A stretch of DNA of 64,000 bases from Cryobacterium sp. Y29. GTDB lineage: Bacteria; Actinomycetota; Actinomycetes; Actinomycetales; Microbacteriaceae. Under the pieces are notes generated by a model. The model did no database searches. It saw nothing but the letters and a program-made list of their open reading frames with translations, and had not been told where the DNA came from. The position numbers and the translations under genes are program-made. The stretch spans positions 246,916 through 310,915 of the forward strand of contig NZ_PJJN01000037.1 in NCBI RefSeq assembly GCF_002929825.1, read 5' to 3'. Of the stretch, positions 55,533 to 64,000 are shown in pieces (within the stretch, counting starts at the first letter, position 1; every line of letters starts with the position of its first letter).

Positions 55533-58500
55533 TTAGGCCGAAAGTACCTCCGGGGACGCCAAGGGAGTGATGTAGGAGTAACCGGTGGCCGTGTTCTTGG
55601 TGATCGACAGCACGAGCTGCATGGATGGTTCGAGCGCGGTCACCTTGTCAAGCGGAGCGCCGACGATGAGTTGAAAGCCAAGGCCTTTCCACGCGGCGAC
55701 GGCTCGGCCGGCGAACTCAGCGTCGGATTTGACGAAACCCTCGTCGAGAAACACCGGCGCGAAGCGCGGCCGGGTGCGGCTTTCATCGCCGAGCTGAAAG
55801 CGCAGGGCTGCGCCGACCACGAAAGCTACAAGCTCCTGCGACTCGCCACCGCTCTTTCCGCCGAGGGACGAGTAGGTGCTGACGCGGGTACCGTCCTGCG
55901 TCACGCGAACAGCCGTGATCTCGACGTGCCGGCGCACATCGAGCAACACATCGCGCTGGGAGTTGATGGTGCCGTCAGAACGACGAATCACAGCCATGAA
56001 CTGCTGCAGCCGGGTGAACCGATCCTCGGTTTGATCGTCGGTGAATTGTTCCGTCGCGCCGGAGGAGAGCGCTTTAAGCTCCTTGCGGAACGCGGTCGCG
56101 TCGTCTCGGTGCAGTCGGCGCAGCGAAATCTGTAGGCGGTCGCGGGTTGCGCCGAAAGGCAGGGTCGCGAGGATCTCATTGATTGGCCGCAACCGGTCTT
56201 CGATCTCTTCGATGGCCGTGTTGAACGCACCGGTGAGCGGCACGAGGTCCTGCCCGCTCCACGCGGAGAGCCGCCGTTTCCATTCTTGGCGACGCTCGGA
56301 GAGACCGAGGGTGCGGATGGCGTCGAGAATATCGGTGTAACTCGTGACCGATTCGAGCGCGACACCGATATTCGGGTCGGGCCAGCGAGCCTGGTACGTC
56401 TCGAAGATGCCGATCATGGTGGCACGGTCGCGCGCGGCACCGTCACGATCCTGCGCCGACTGATTGATCAACCGCTCACGCAGGCGTTTGAGGCCGCCGG
56501 GGAAAGTGGCGAGGTCATTCTGGTCGGTGACGCGCGCGAACTGCTCATCGAGGTGCAGAGAATGTTCCGGCGACAGGGACAGCGCGTCGCTGTGTTCGAT
56601 CTGTTCGAGTCGATCATTCACCGCGTCCTGTGCGTCGACGATGCTGCCCTGCTCGTCATTGAGCACGGCCCCGGCCTGCTCGGTGCTGTGCTTGATTTTC
56701 TGGGCAGCGTCCAGCTCGAGGGCGAGCCGGGCCCCTTCGTCACTCAGAGCGCGCAAAATATCGCTGCTGGCCAGCATCCGCTCTTGTTCCGATTTCTTGC
56801 CCTGGATGCGTTCGGCTGCAGTCGCGACGTCAATGGTCAGCCAGTCGGTGTCGAGAATGTACTGGTGAGCGGCCTGTCGGTCGCGCAGTTCACCGAGTTG
56901 CTCGGTAACAGCGGATGCCCGCCCCGCGATCGCGTCAGCCGCCAGCCCCTGTGCGGCCAGCTCTACGGCAATGTCATCGAGCCGGGCCCGGCTCGAAAAA
57001 CCGATGATCGACTTCTGGCCGGTGTTCCAGCCATGGGCGCCGCGGGAACCGTTGCGCGTCTGCCCGCTCGGCGTCACCCGTGCACCCTCACCAACCAGCT
57101 CGGACGGGTTGGCCACGCAGAGCGCGTCGAGGCTCGACGACCGGAGACGCGCCTGCACCCAGCTGCTGAACGGCGAGTCCTTCAGGTCGAGCTTGCCAGA
57201 CACATAGCGGGCGTCGCCGGTCACGGCCTGGTGCTGCTTCAGTGCCACACCCTCGAAGTGGATGCGCAGAGGCAGCTGCAGTGGGTCGATCGCCGCGCTC
57301 AGGTGTGCGAGGCGAGTCTCGTCGACGAGCAGAACCCGCACGACCGACGACAGGGTCACCTCGGCGGCCTGCCGCCACTGTTCCTCACCGGCGGTGATGT
57401 CGATGAGTTCGGCCACGAAGGGGAGTTCCTGGGCCGGAATTCCCGACGCTTCGGCGATCAGCAGCCGGGCCTGGTGCAGGGGCTGTGGCACCAGGCTTTC
57501 GCGCCCGGTCAGAAATATTCGCTCTTTTTTGAGGGAACGAATGCCCTCCTCCACGGGGTACGCCTCCCGCTGCAGTGCCGAGCGGGTCGCCTCCAGGGCA
57601 GCCTCGGCGGCGGCGAACCCGGTGGTGAAACGGTTGGCCTCCTGCTGGGCGGCGGCGAAGGTAGCAGCGGAATCGATCGATGCCGCCAGAATGTGCACCC
57701 TTTGACCGAAATTCTTGTGCTCTCGAGCCACAGTGTCGCGTTGGTCGCTGAGGTGCACGAGCTCGGTTTGCAGCCGTTCGAGTACATCGCCGCCGTTGTC
57801 GCGCTCCTGCTGTTGCAACTCGACAACCCGGATTTTCAACGCGGTCTCGGCGTCGCGGGCCTCTACGAGGGCGGTCTGGTTGTCGCGGCGGGCTGCCCGG
57901 TTGGTGTCGGCGGCATGCTCGAGCAGGGTGTGCTCGGTGAGCAGCTGCCACAGCACAAACGGAGTGTCCCCAGCCCGGTGCACCCCGAAGGTGTCAACCA
58001 GGTCGGCCTTGGCGGTTGCGACCTGGTAAGCCTGGTGCAGTTCGGGCAGGCGTTCGAGCACCTGGGCCTTCTGCGCTTCGGTGACCATGGCGCCGTAAGA
58101 ACGTTCCAGGTCTTCGAAGTGATCGACCGCTTTGTCGGCGGCAGCGAAGGTCGCAGGCTCTTCGAGCACCATCGACTTGTAGAGTCCGTCGACCGTTTTC
58201 ACCTGCTGGCCAGCCTGGATGCGGGCGAGCAGGCGCAGGGCCTTGCCGCCCTCGCCGTTAGCGCCGATACCGAGCCGGGTGTACAGGGTTTGGGAGAACG
58301 AAGCGTAGGTATCGAACACGTCGAGGCCCTCGAAGCGGGCCTTGAGGGCGCGCTTGTCGAACCGGTTTTCAGCGCAGGAGGCGAGGTCGCGCAGGTCAAG
58401 GCATCCGTCGGTCGTGGCCATTTTCATGGCGACGTCGGCGAATTTATGGGCGCCACGCGGTACGAAGTAGGCCCGCAGCACGGTGAACCGGCGCTCGTTG

Positions 58501-58904
58501 TCGTCGATGAAGGTCAGGGCGATCGCGCCCCAGGTGGCCTCGTGCGCGCCGCGCAGCACCTGGTCGGTCAGCTCGCCTGTTGCCGCTTCCCGGTTGGCGT
58601 CGGTCTTGCCGCGCAGGTAGGTCATCAGGTTGCGCTGGTCGTGGCTGCGGGCACGGCCCGAGCCGGCATCGTTCGAGGCACCGTTGAACGGGGTGTCCGA
58701 GGGCATCATCAGCGCCAGGTAGGCGTCGAGCAGGCTGCTCTTGCCGGTGCCTGAGGCACCGGAAACGAGCGTGGCCGCGGCACTGAAGTCGATCGTGTGG
58801 TGACCGTGAAATCCGCCCCAGTTGACCAGTTGCATGGATTCGGCCCGCCACTGGGTAGTGCCCTCGGTGGCGCCGTCGATGTAGAACAGCGGGGAATCGT
58901 TCAT
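55533..58904 (-). CDS. jetC: JetC: SMC/MukB-like ATPase of a Wadjet/Mks system
   Basis: A 1123-residue ATPase of the MukB/JetC type. The Walker A is 'GASGTGKSS' near residue 50, the signature '[11 protein letters not shown]' lies near residue 1010 and the Walker B '[10 protein letters not shown]' near residue 1045, separated by long coiled-coil stretches and a hinge-like globular part around residues 460-620. JetC forms the motor of Wadjet and Mks condensins that extrude DNA loops and restrict plasmids. The start overlaps the jetB stop by four bases (ATGA). Confidence 0.92.
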   Translation of the reverse strand: MNDSPLFYIDGATEGTTQWRAESMQLVNWGGFHGHHTIDFSAAATLVSGASGTGKSSLLDAYLALMMPSDTPFNGASNDAGSGRARSHDQRNLMTYLRGKTDANREAATGELTDQVLRGAHEATWGAIALTFIDDNERRFTVLRAYFVPRGAHKFADVAMKMATTDGCLDLRDLASCAENRFDKRALKARFEGLDVFDTYASFSQTLYTRLGIGANGEGGKALRLLARIQAGQQVKTVDGLYKSMVLEEPATFAAADKAVDHFEDLERSYGAMVTEAQKAQVLERLPELHQAYQVATAKADLVDTFGVHRAGDTPFVLWQLLTEHTLLEHAADTNRAARRDNQTALVEARDAETALKIRVVELQQQERDNGGDVLERLQTELVHLSDQRDTVAREHKNFGQRVHILAASIDSAATFAAAQQEANRFTTGFAAAEAALEATRSALQREAYPVEEGIRSLKKERIFLTGRESLVPQPLHQARLLIAEASGIPAQELPFVAELIDITAGEEQWRQAAEVTLSSVVRVLLVDETRLAHLSAAIDPLQLPLRIHFEGVALKQHQAVTGDARYVSGKLDLKDSPFSSWVQARLRSSSLDALCVANPSELVGEGARVTPSGQTRNGSRGAHGWNTGQKSIIGFSSRARLDDIAVELAAQGLAADAIAGRASAVTEQLGELRDRQAAHQYILDTDWLTIDVATAAERIQGKKSEQERMLASSDILRALSDEGARLALELDAAQKIKHSTEQAGAVLNDEQGSIVDAQDAVNDRLEQIEHSDALSLSPEHSLHLDEQFARVTDQNDLATFPGGLKRLRERLINQSAQDRDGAARDRATMIGIFETYQARWPDPNIGVALESVTSYTDILDAIRTLGLSERRQEWKRRLSAWSGQDLVPLTGAFNTAIEEIEDRLRPINEILATLPFGATRDRLQISLRRLHRDDATAFRKELKALSSGATEQFTDDQTEDRFTRLQQFMAVIRRSDGTINSQRDVLLDVRRHVEITAVRVTQDGTRVSTYSSLGGKSGGESQELVAFVVGAALRFQLGDESRTRPRFAPVFLDEGFVKSDAEFAGRAVAAWKGLGFQLIVGAPLDKVTALEPSMQLVLSITKNTATGYSYITPLASPEVLSA

Positions 58905-59584
58905 GCGAGGGGCTCCAGGGGCGAGGCGGCGAGCGGTTCGGTGTCGTCAGCACGGTTTTCCTGACGCAGCCAGTCGAGCAGTTCACCGAGGCGCTCCACC
59001 GACAACAGCACTTCGATCACGGCCGAGATGCGAAACCGGTCTGGGTCGCTGGTCTTCAGCAGCACCCTCGCCTTGGCGAGGCTGTCGACCGCGGCAGCGG
59101 CCTTTCGGGCGTCACCGGAAAGATCGGTGGCGAATTCGGGGCGAAAGTGCGCAACGTTCTCGACCAGGTTGTCCCGGTCGACGAGTACGATCTCCTGGCC
59201 ACTGGCCCGTTCACTGCGAAAACGCTGGCGCAGCAGCACGAGCAGAATTGTTTCCTCGCGGGTGTAGGCCACGTCGTGCAGCAGCGTGGGAAACCGCTCG
59301 CCGCCCTCCGCGAGGGCCTGCCGCTTGAAGGCGACCTCGTAGTGGTGGTCGACATGCAGGTCGAGGAAGACGTCGTTGAGGCGGGACTTGAGCAGGCTCT
59401 GCGACTCCAACAGGGTCTGCCATTCGGCGGGTTGCAGGGCCGCCGAGATATAGCGGTGTTTCAGCAGCAGCACGAGGGTGCGACGCTGCTCTACGCTCAG
59501 CCCGCCCTCGTCGCCCTCGAACAGGGACAGGGTCTGGGGGTCGCTGTCGATGGCGGTGCCCTCAGCCGAAAAGTCGTCAATCAT
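58901..59584 (-). CDS. jetB: JetB: MukE-like subunit (DUF4194)
   Basis: A 227-residue DUF4194/MukE-like protein with '[17 protein letters not shown]', '[25 protein letters not shown]' and a winged-helix-like C-terminal half ('[23 protein letters not shown]'). In Wadjet it links the kleisin JetA to JetC. Its start overlaps the jetA stop by eight bases, and its stop overlaps jetC, so the three genes form a tight translational unit. Confidence 0.9.
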   Translation of the reverse strand: MIDDFSAEGTAIDSDPQTLSLFEGDEGGLSVEQRRTLVLLLKHRYISAALQPAEWQTLLESQSLLKSRLNDVFLDLHVDHHYEVAFKRQALAEGGERFPTLLHDVAYTREETILLVLLRQRFRSERASGQEIVLVDRDNLVENVAHFRPEFATDLSGDARKAAAAVDSLAKARVLLKTSDPDRFRISAVIEVLLSVERLGELLDWLRQENRADDTEPLAASPLEPLA

Positions 59585-61124
59585 GCTGGGAACCCAAATT
59601 CTGGGCGGCCAGGGCCGCCGTGTCGTCGTCGGTCAAGATGCGTCGCGGCACGTCGAAGACCCGCACCGAGCCATCCGGTCGTATCGCTTCAAAACTCTCC
59701 AGGCTTACCGGGCCGGCCGACGTGCCCAGCTGCGCCGCCAGTTGGAGCAGGCCGAGAATCTCGACCGGGCGGCGCAGGCTCGCGCCGAACCCGTTGAATG
59801 CGCTGCCAACGGATGCCGCCTCCCCCGCCGCAACAGCGGCCACGAGGGCGTCGCGCAGATCTTCCAGCAGTGGCCCGCCCTGCAGGCGCAGGTCGCCCAG
59901 GCTCGGTGCTGCAGGCGCAGCGTCCGACACATCGGCCAGCGCGGGCGGCCCGAGGTGGGCAACCGGATCGTAGAACCGTTCGCGCAGGTGTTCCACCTCG
60001 AGAGTGCCGGGCATGAGCTCGGTGGTGACAGTGGAGCGGGGGCCGGCGGTCTGCATCCAGACGGCGAGTTCGCGGTTGATGTCACGCAGCACGAGCTCGA
60101 GCTCGCGGTCTTTCACCACGTCGTGGTTGACGATGTGCTCGCGCAGGGTGGTCGTGAGCCCTGTGCGCTGGGTCAGAACGTCATCGATGCCCTTGCGCAG
60201 CAGCGTCACCGTGCTCATGAAGCTGCGACGTTCGGTCAGGCTCAGTTCGAGGGCGAACGGATGCAGCAGGATCGACTCCAGATCTGCCTTGAGCCCCTGC
60301 ATGAGAGTGTCGTTGCGCAGCAGGGTGAACGCACCCTCGAAGGCGCGACCCTCAGCCGTCGAGGACATGAGGGCATCCGTTTTGGCCAGGTAGTCGTCGA
60401 GAACCTCGCTGATGGGTCGGTCCTCGCCGCGAAAGTCGTTGACGATCTGCCGGTGCATGGCCGCGACCGATTCCTCGACCCGTTTGAAGTCGCTCGGAAG
60501 TTGCTGGATGAGGTCGATGAGGTTTGCGTAGCCCTCATGCATCTGCTCGTTCGAGGCCGCTTCGACAACGCCGCCGCGAGCGAGACGATCGCGCTCGCTG
60601 GTCAGTTCATCGATCTGCTGGTCGAGGCGGCGAACCCGCTCTTCGCGATCGGGGTTGGCCTCCGTGGCCCGGTGGCGCACGGTGTCGACGATCGTCGAGA
60701 GTCTGGACTCGCTGATCAACGCCCGATCGCGCGCGAGGCCGTCGACGAGAAGCAGGGCTTCAAGGGCGTGGCTGGTGAGTGAGTAGTGCTCCACGTTCTT
60801 TTCATCGTTGCCGCCGCCATTTCCGCCGCCATTTCCATCGCCCAGATCGCGCACTTCGCGGTATAGCCAGAGGTCGTTCATCCACTGCACGCACAGGGCA
60901 CGGCCGGTCTTCTCGGGGGCGTCGACACCGGTGCTGCGGAGGTCGGCGAGGTAGGCATCCACTTGGGTATGCAGCAGCTCGCACGCCACGCTGCGGCGGT
61001 CCCGGCTGAACGAGCTCTTGAACACCGCGAGCACGAACGGCGCCCATTTGCGGTCGAGCAGGCGCAGAGTGGGTTTGTCGAAGGCTCCGCGTACCCGCGC
61101 CAATTCGCTCGCAATATCACTCAA
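59577..61124 (-). CDS. jetA: JetA: kleisin-like subunit (DUF3375)
   Basis: A 515-residue DUF3375 (JetA/MukF-like kleisin) protein. It starts '[38 protein letters not shown]', has a Gly/Asn-rich linker near residue 97 coded by 12-bp repeats, and a long coiled-coil centre ('[20 protein letters not shown]') before a C-terminal domain. The start is TTG with AGGA upstream. First gene of the jetABC operon; the upstream S9 peptidase gene ends 59 bp before it. Confidence 0.9.
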   Translation of the reverse strand: MSDIASELARVRGAFDKPTLRLLDRKWAPFVLAVFKSSFSRDRRSVACELLHTQVDAYLADLRSTGVDAPEKTGRALCVQWMNDLWLYREVRDLGDGNGGGNGGGNDEKNVEHYSLTSHALEALLLVDGLARDRALISESRLSTIVDTVRHRATEANPDREERVRRLDQQIDELTSERDRLARGGVVEAASNEQMHEGYANLIDLIQQLPSDFKRVEESVAAMHRQIVNDFRGEDRPISEVLDDYLAKTDALMSSTAEGRAFEGAFTLLRNDTLMQGLKADLESILLHPFALELSLTERRSFMSTVTLLRKGIDDVLTQRTGLTTTLREHIVNHDVVKDRELELVLRDINRELAVWMQTAGPRSTVTTELMPGTLEVEHLRERFYDPVAHLGPPALADVSDAAPAAPSLGDLRLQGGPLLEDLRDALVAAVAAGEAASVGSAFNGFGASLRRPVEILGLLQLAAQLGTSAGPVSLESFEAIRPDGSVRVFDVPRRILTDDDTAALAAQNLGSQHD

Positions 61125-61183
61125 CAGCTGGTTCCTCTCCAGCTCTCCACTTTAACCGACTGGGTGGGTTGCCCCTGACCCGC

Positions 61184-63358
61184 TCAGCCGAGCAGGCGCG
61201 GCCTCTTCCAGTCGGCGCCGTGCACGTGCTGGTCGAGAAAGGCGAACACGGTCTGATACCAGAGAACAGCGTGTTGCGGTTTCAACACCCAGTGGTTCTC
61301 ATCGGGAAAGTAGAGGAACTTGTGCTGGGTCGCGCCGTCGGCAGTGGCGTGGTGTTCGGCGAGCTCCGACCACAGTCGCAGGCTTTCGCCGATCGGCACC
61401 CGGTAGTCGTGATCGCCGTGAATCACGAGCATGGGCGTGACAATGTCGCGCACGGCCTGGTGCGGTGAATTGTCGACCATGCCCTGCGGGGAAAAGATGC
61501 TCTGCCAATACTCGGAGTTGTCGGTCGTGCCACTGAACTGGTCGAGCGACCAGAGACTCGCGTGGCTGACGATGGCGCGAAACCGGTCGGTGTGCCCGGC
61601 GACCCAGTTGGCCATGTAGCCGCCGAACGATCCGCCCATCGCCGCGGTCAGTGTCGCGTCAATCTCGGGGCGGGCCTCGGCGGCGTCGGTGATCGCGAGC
61701 AGGTCGGTGTACGGCTTAGCGCCCCAGGCGTTCCAGCCGCGCGCGATGAACTCGAGGCCGTAACCCGTTGACAGCGCAGGATCGGGCAGGAGTACCGCGT
61801 AGCCGCGGGCCACGGCGAGCAGCGGGCTCCAGCGCCAGCTCCAGGCGTTCCAGCTGTTCAGCGGGCCGCCGTGGATCCAGAGCAACAGCGGGGCCGGATG
61901 CTGCGCCGAGGCTCCGTCAGGCAGCAGCAGCCAGGCGCGTACCCGCGCTCCATCCTCGGCGAGAGTCTCGACCTCGGTGATCGTGCCGGGAACGTCGGGC
62001 AGCGCGGCCGGTGTGGCCAGCGTGGTGACGGTGCCGGAACGGCTGATGCGCACCGGATGCGCCGGTGCGATCCAGGAGGAGCGCAACGCCACGAGGTCAC
62101 CGGTCTGGACATCGACGCACACATTGGTGTAGGTGAAGTCATCGGTGGTGAGCTGTTCCGGGGCCCCGCCGTCGAGCGGTACCCGGAAGATGGGTCCGCG
62201 GCCGTCGTGGTCGGCGGTGACGAAGAGGCCCGGGGCGGATTCGCCCGGAGCGCCGCCGTGCGGTGCGTCGAAGACCAGGCTGGTCGGCCAGCGATCCCAC
62301 TCGGCGGCGAGGCGGCGGGGGTGGCCGCCGTCGAGGTCGGCGACCCAGACTTCCTGGTCAGCCGGACCCTGCGGGGTACTGACAGCGGACCGCACGAAAG
62401 CGATCAGTCGTCCGTCGAGACTAACGGCCGGTGACTCGAAGTCGACCTTCGGTTCGTTGAACAGCGTGGTCTGGGTGCCGGTCGAAACGTCGATCGAGAC
62501 CAGAACGTACCGTCCGGAGCGCTGCTCGGCCACCCGCCGCGCCACGATGAGCGTTGATCCGTCGGGGGTCAGGGCCTGGCCGGCGGTGTCCATGGTGCGG
62601 CCGGGGGTAGGGGTGAGGTCTCGGGGACGTGGCAGATCGGCCGGGTAGGGAGCGGGGGCATCCGTTTCGCTGACGCTGGCACCGTCACTGTCACTGTCAC
62701 TGGCACCGTCACCGTCACCGTCACCGTCACTGGCACGGTCACTGTCGGGAGGTGTGACGATGTCATGTAGGTCGGCGAGATCGAGGGCGAGCAGGTGCGG
62801 CTCTGCGGGGCCGAGGTCGTGGTCCCAGTAACGCACCGGGTAGCTCTCGTGCAGAATGGCCGCGACCTTCTTGTCGGCGCGCTCCTTACGTGCGACGCCA
62901 TCCGATTCGAGGTCGGCGGCGCTCGGCAGCAGGTCGGCGGCGATCACGAACGAGTGGGCGGCAGCGGCGACCGCGGCGATGCCGGATACTCCCCCGGCAA
63001 GGCGGGTGATGGCGCGGGCTTCGCCGCCGGCGGCGGGCAGCAGCCAGAGCTGGGCGACCTCGGTGTCTTTTTCGGCAGCAGCATCGGGCCGGCTGGAGAC
63101 GAACAGTACATCGCCCGCGGCGGTGAAAGCCGCCCCGGATTCTCCCTTGGCCGACCGGGTCAGGCGGGTCGGAACACCGGTGCCGTCGGAGCAAACCGAC
63201 CAGAGTGCCCGCTCGTAGGTCGTGCGATCACGGGTGAGTGTGGCGACGGTCAGCACGACGCGCACCCCGTCGGGCGAGAGGGTGAGACCTTCCACGCGGG
63301 GCAACGCGATGTAGTCGTCGAGGCTGGAAAATGGCGTTCTCTGGGACTCCGGTGTCAT
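61184..63358 (-). CDS. S9 family prolyl oligopeptidase
   Basis: A 724-residue S9 peptidase with an N-terminal beta-propeller and a C-terminal alpha/beta hydrolase domain. The nucleophile is Ser in 'MGGSFGGYMANW' near residue 580, the Asp in 'VIHGDHDYRVP' and the His in 'FPDENHWVLKP'. 'LLWIHGGPLNSWNAW' is the oxyanion region. An acidic Asp/Ser/Gly run near residues 205-225 is coded by hexanucleotide repeats. No signal peptide is seen, so it is cytoplasmic. TAGCCT lies six bases before the ATG (leaderless). Confidence 0.92.
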   Translation of the reverse strand: MTPESQRTPFSSLDDYIALPRVEGLTLSPDGVRVVLTVATLTRDRTTYERALWSVCSDGTGVPTRLTRSAKGESGAAFTAAGDVLFVSSRPDAAAEKDTEVAQLWLLPAAGGEARAITRLAGGVSGIAAVAAAAHSFVIAADLLPSAADLESDGVARKERADKKVAAILHESYPVRYWDHDLGPAEPHLLALDLADLHDIVTPPDSDRASDGDGDGDGASDSDSDGASVSETDAPAPYPADLPRPRDLTPTPGRTMDTAGQALTPDGSTLIVARRVAEQRSGRYVLVSIDVSTGTQTTLFNEPKVDFESPAVSLDGRLIAFVRSAVSTPQGPADQEVWVADLDGGHPRRLAAEWDRWPTSLVFDAPHGGAPGESAPGLFVTADHDGRGPIFRVPLDGGAPEQLTTDDFTYTNVCVDVQTGDLVALRSSWIAPAHPVRISRSGTVTTLATPAALPDVPGTITEVETLAEDGARVRAWLLLPDGASAQHPAPLLLWIHGGPLNSWNAWSWRWSPLLAVARGYAVLLPDPALSTGYGLEFIARGWNAWGAKPYTDLLAITDAAEARPEIDATLTAAMGGSFGGYMANWVAGHTDRFRAIVSHASLWSLDQFSGTTDNSEYWQSIFSPQGMVDNSPHQAVRDIVTPMLVIHGDHDYRVPIGESLRLWSELAEHHATADGATQHKFLYFPDENHWVLKPQHAVLWYQTVFAFLDQHVHGADWKRPRLLG
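62680..62748. repeat. Hexanucleotide repeats in the S9 peptidase gene
   Basis: Repeats of GTCACT/GTCACC with occasional GGCACC/GGCACG units code an Asp/Ser/Gly-rich loop of the peptidase. Units of six keep the frame. Confidence 0.85.
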
Positions 63359-63414
63359 GGTTGCAGGCTAGCGGATGCGCAGCCTCGTGCTCAGCATGAG
63401 TGGCAGGGTTCGGC

Positions 63415-63999
63415 TTAGTTGCGCCAGGGTGGTTCGGGGCTGGGGGTGTTGGCGCGGTGGCTTCGGGCGGGGCGCCAGGTTTGGGTGGGGTCCCAGAGCA
63501 GTGGGCCGCGTATTTGGGGTTGGCCGTTGATCATGCGGATTGTCCATCCGCTGGTGTTGATGGTGTGGTGGTGGAACCAGCAGAGGAGGACGCCGTTGTC
63601 GATGTTGGTGGGGCCGTGTTGGTGCCAGGGGATGACGTGGTGGATTTCGCTCCAGCGGGCGGGGGTGGTGCAGCCGGGGATGATGCAGCCTTCGTCGCGG
63701 GCGGCGATCGCGGCGCGTTGTTTGGCGGTGAAGCAGCGGACGGTGTCGCCGAGGTAGAGGATGTTGCCGGTGGTGCCGGTGGTGCCGAAGATGACGTGTT
63801 GGGCGCCGCCGGCGCAGATGGCTTCGTTCACCCGGCGAAACGAGATGGGGGCGTCGACGCCGTCTATCCAGCCGACGCCGCGACCGCTTTGAAGGTCGGT
63901 GGCGTTGATGTGGATCATGACGGTGGGGGCGGCGCCGCCCATGGTGGGGGTCTTCGGATCGCGCGCGGCCGCTTCGAACACACAGCGGAGGATGTCGGC
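63415..63999 (-). CDS. HNH endonuclease of the DUF222/13E12 family, C-terminal part
   Basis: Only the last 194 codons are in the window; the gene starts beyond base 64000. The HNH core is complete: 'EGCIIPGCTTPARWSEIHHVIPWHQHGPTNIDNGVLLCWFHHH' covers the Cys, His and Asn residues of the nuclease site. The visible N-terminal part belongs to the DUF222 region. These genes occur in many copies in Microbacteriaceae; whether this copy is active or part of a mobile element cannot be judged here. The last 20 codons are rich in Pro/Arg. Confidence 0.85.
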   Translation of the reverse strand, partial: ADILRCVFEAAARDPKTPTMGGAAPTVMIHINATDLQSGRGVGWIDGVDAPISFRRVNEAICAGGAQHVIFGTTGTTGNILYLGDTVRCFTAKQRAAIAARDEGCIIPGCTTPARWSEIHHVIPWHQHGPTNIDNGVLLCWFHHHTINTSGWTIRMINGQPQIRGPLLWDPTQTWRPARSHRANTPSPEPPWRN

Positions 64000-64000
64000 G

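Noticed and set aside
56286..58754. 822-residue open frame on the plus strand
   Set aside because: Antisense shadow of jetC in a high-GC genome; jetC has the ATPase motifs, this frame has none.

Overview
This is a 64 kb chromosomal stretch from a high-GC actinomycete, most likely a member of the Microbacteriaceae. The evidence is a ClpS-DUF2017 pair, a DUF6504-DnaE2 pair, divergent Ku and LigD genes, an HNH nuclease of the DUF222/13E12 type, and many genes that start about six bases after an actinobacterial -10 hexamer (leaderless transcripts). I saw no rRNA, tRNA, CRISPR array, insertion sequence or prophage.

Layout, left to right. 1-3019: end of sufS, clpS-DUF2017, and a flavin disulfide reductase. 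3284-9188: a purine-degradation run with an FAD subunit, a fused FeS-Mo xanthine dehydrogenase-type subunit, guanine deaminase and a MocA-like cofactor cytidylyltransferase. 9201-12883: two overlapping glycosyltransferases, one fused to HEAT-like repeats and carrying a (CCGG)5 tract. 13186-20685: a formaldehyde/formate module with an OFA-family transporter, its 33-residue companion, an FdhF/YdeP-type molybdoenzyme, FdhD, MoaA and a zinc-dependent formaldehyde dehydrogenase. 20867-27107: a PhoX-type phosphatase, then a glycerate/gluconate set (GntP permease, glycerate kinase, CdaR-type regulator). 27160-30860: DUF6504 and the error-prone polymerase DnaE2. 30923-38700: a class A PBP, a flotillin, a UPF0114-SHOCT membrane protein, an acyl-CoA synthetase and an acetyltransferase. 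38973-46762: a zinc-ribbon peptide, maltokinase, Ku/LigD, two PAP2 phosphatases and a DUF1206 protein. 46808-50954: a decayed VOC gene, a hypothetical gene, a GST-like quinone reductase, an aldo/keto reductase, DUF427 and DUF6457. 50964-55410: a second FdhF/YdeP-type enzyme, a cysteine-rich peptide behind a CsoR-like operator, and small membrane and acetyltransferase genes. 55533-61124: a SMC-like jetA-jetB-jetC operon. 61184-64000: an S9 peptidase and a truncated HNH gene.

Molybdenum enzymes are the recurring theme. One xanthine dehydrogenase-type and two FdhF/YdeP-type enzymes occur with several cofactor functions (MoaA, FdhD, a MocA-like protein, and DUF6457, which I associate with MobA). 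The formaldehyde dehydrogenase should feed formate to the FdhF-like enzyme, with the OFA transporter moving formate or oxalate. The most unusual element is the Wadjet/Mks-type operon: jetA, jetB and jetC are intact and translationally coupled, but no jetD nuclease gene lies on either side.

Small-scale sequence change is also common. There are in-frame duplications of the fdhD 3' end, a tetranucleotide tract in a glycosyltransferase, and short tandem repeats in the regulator, PBP and peptidase genes.
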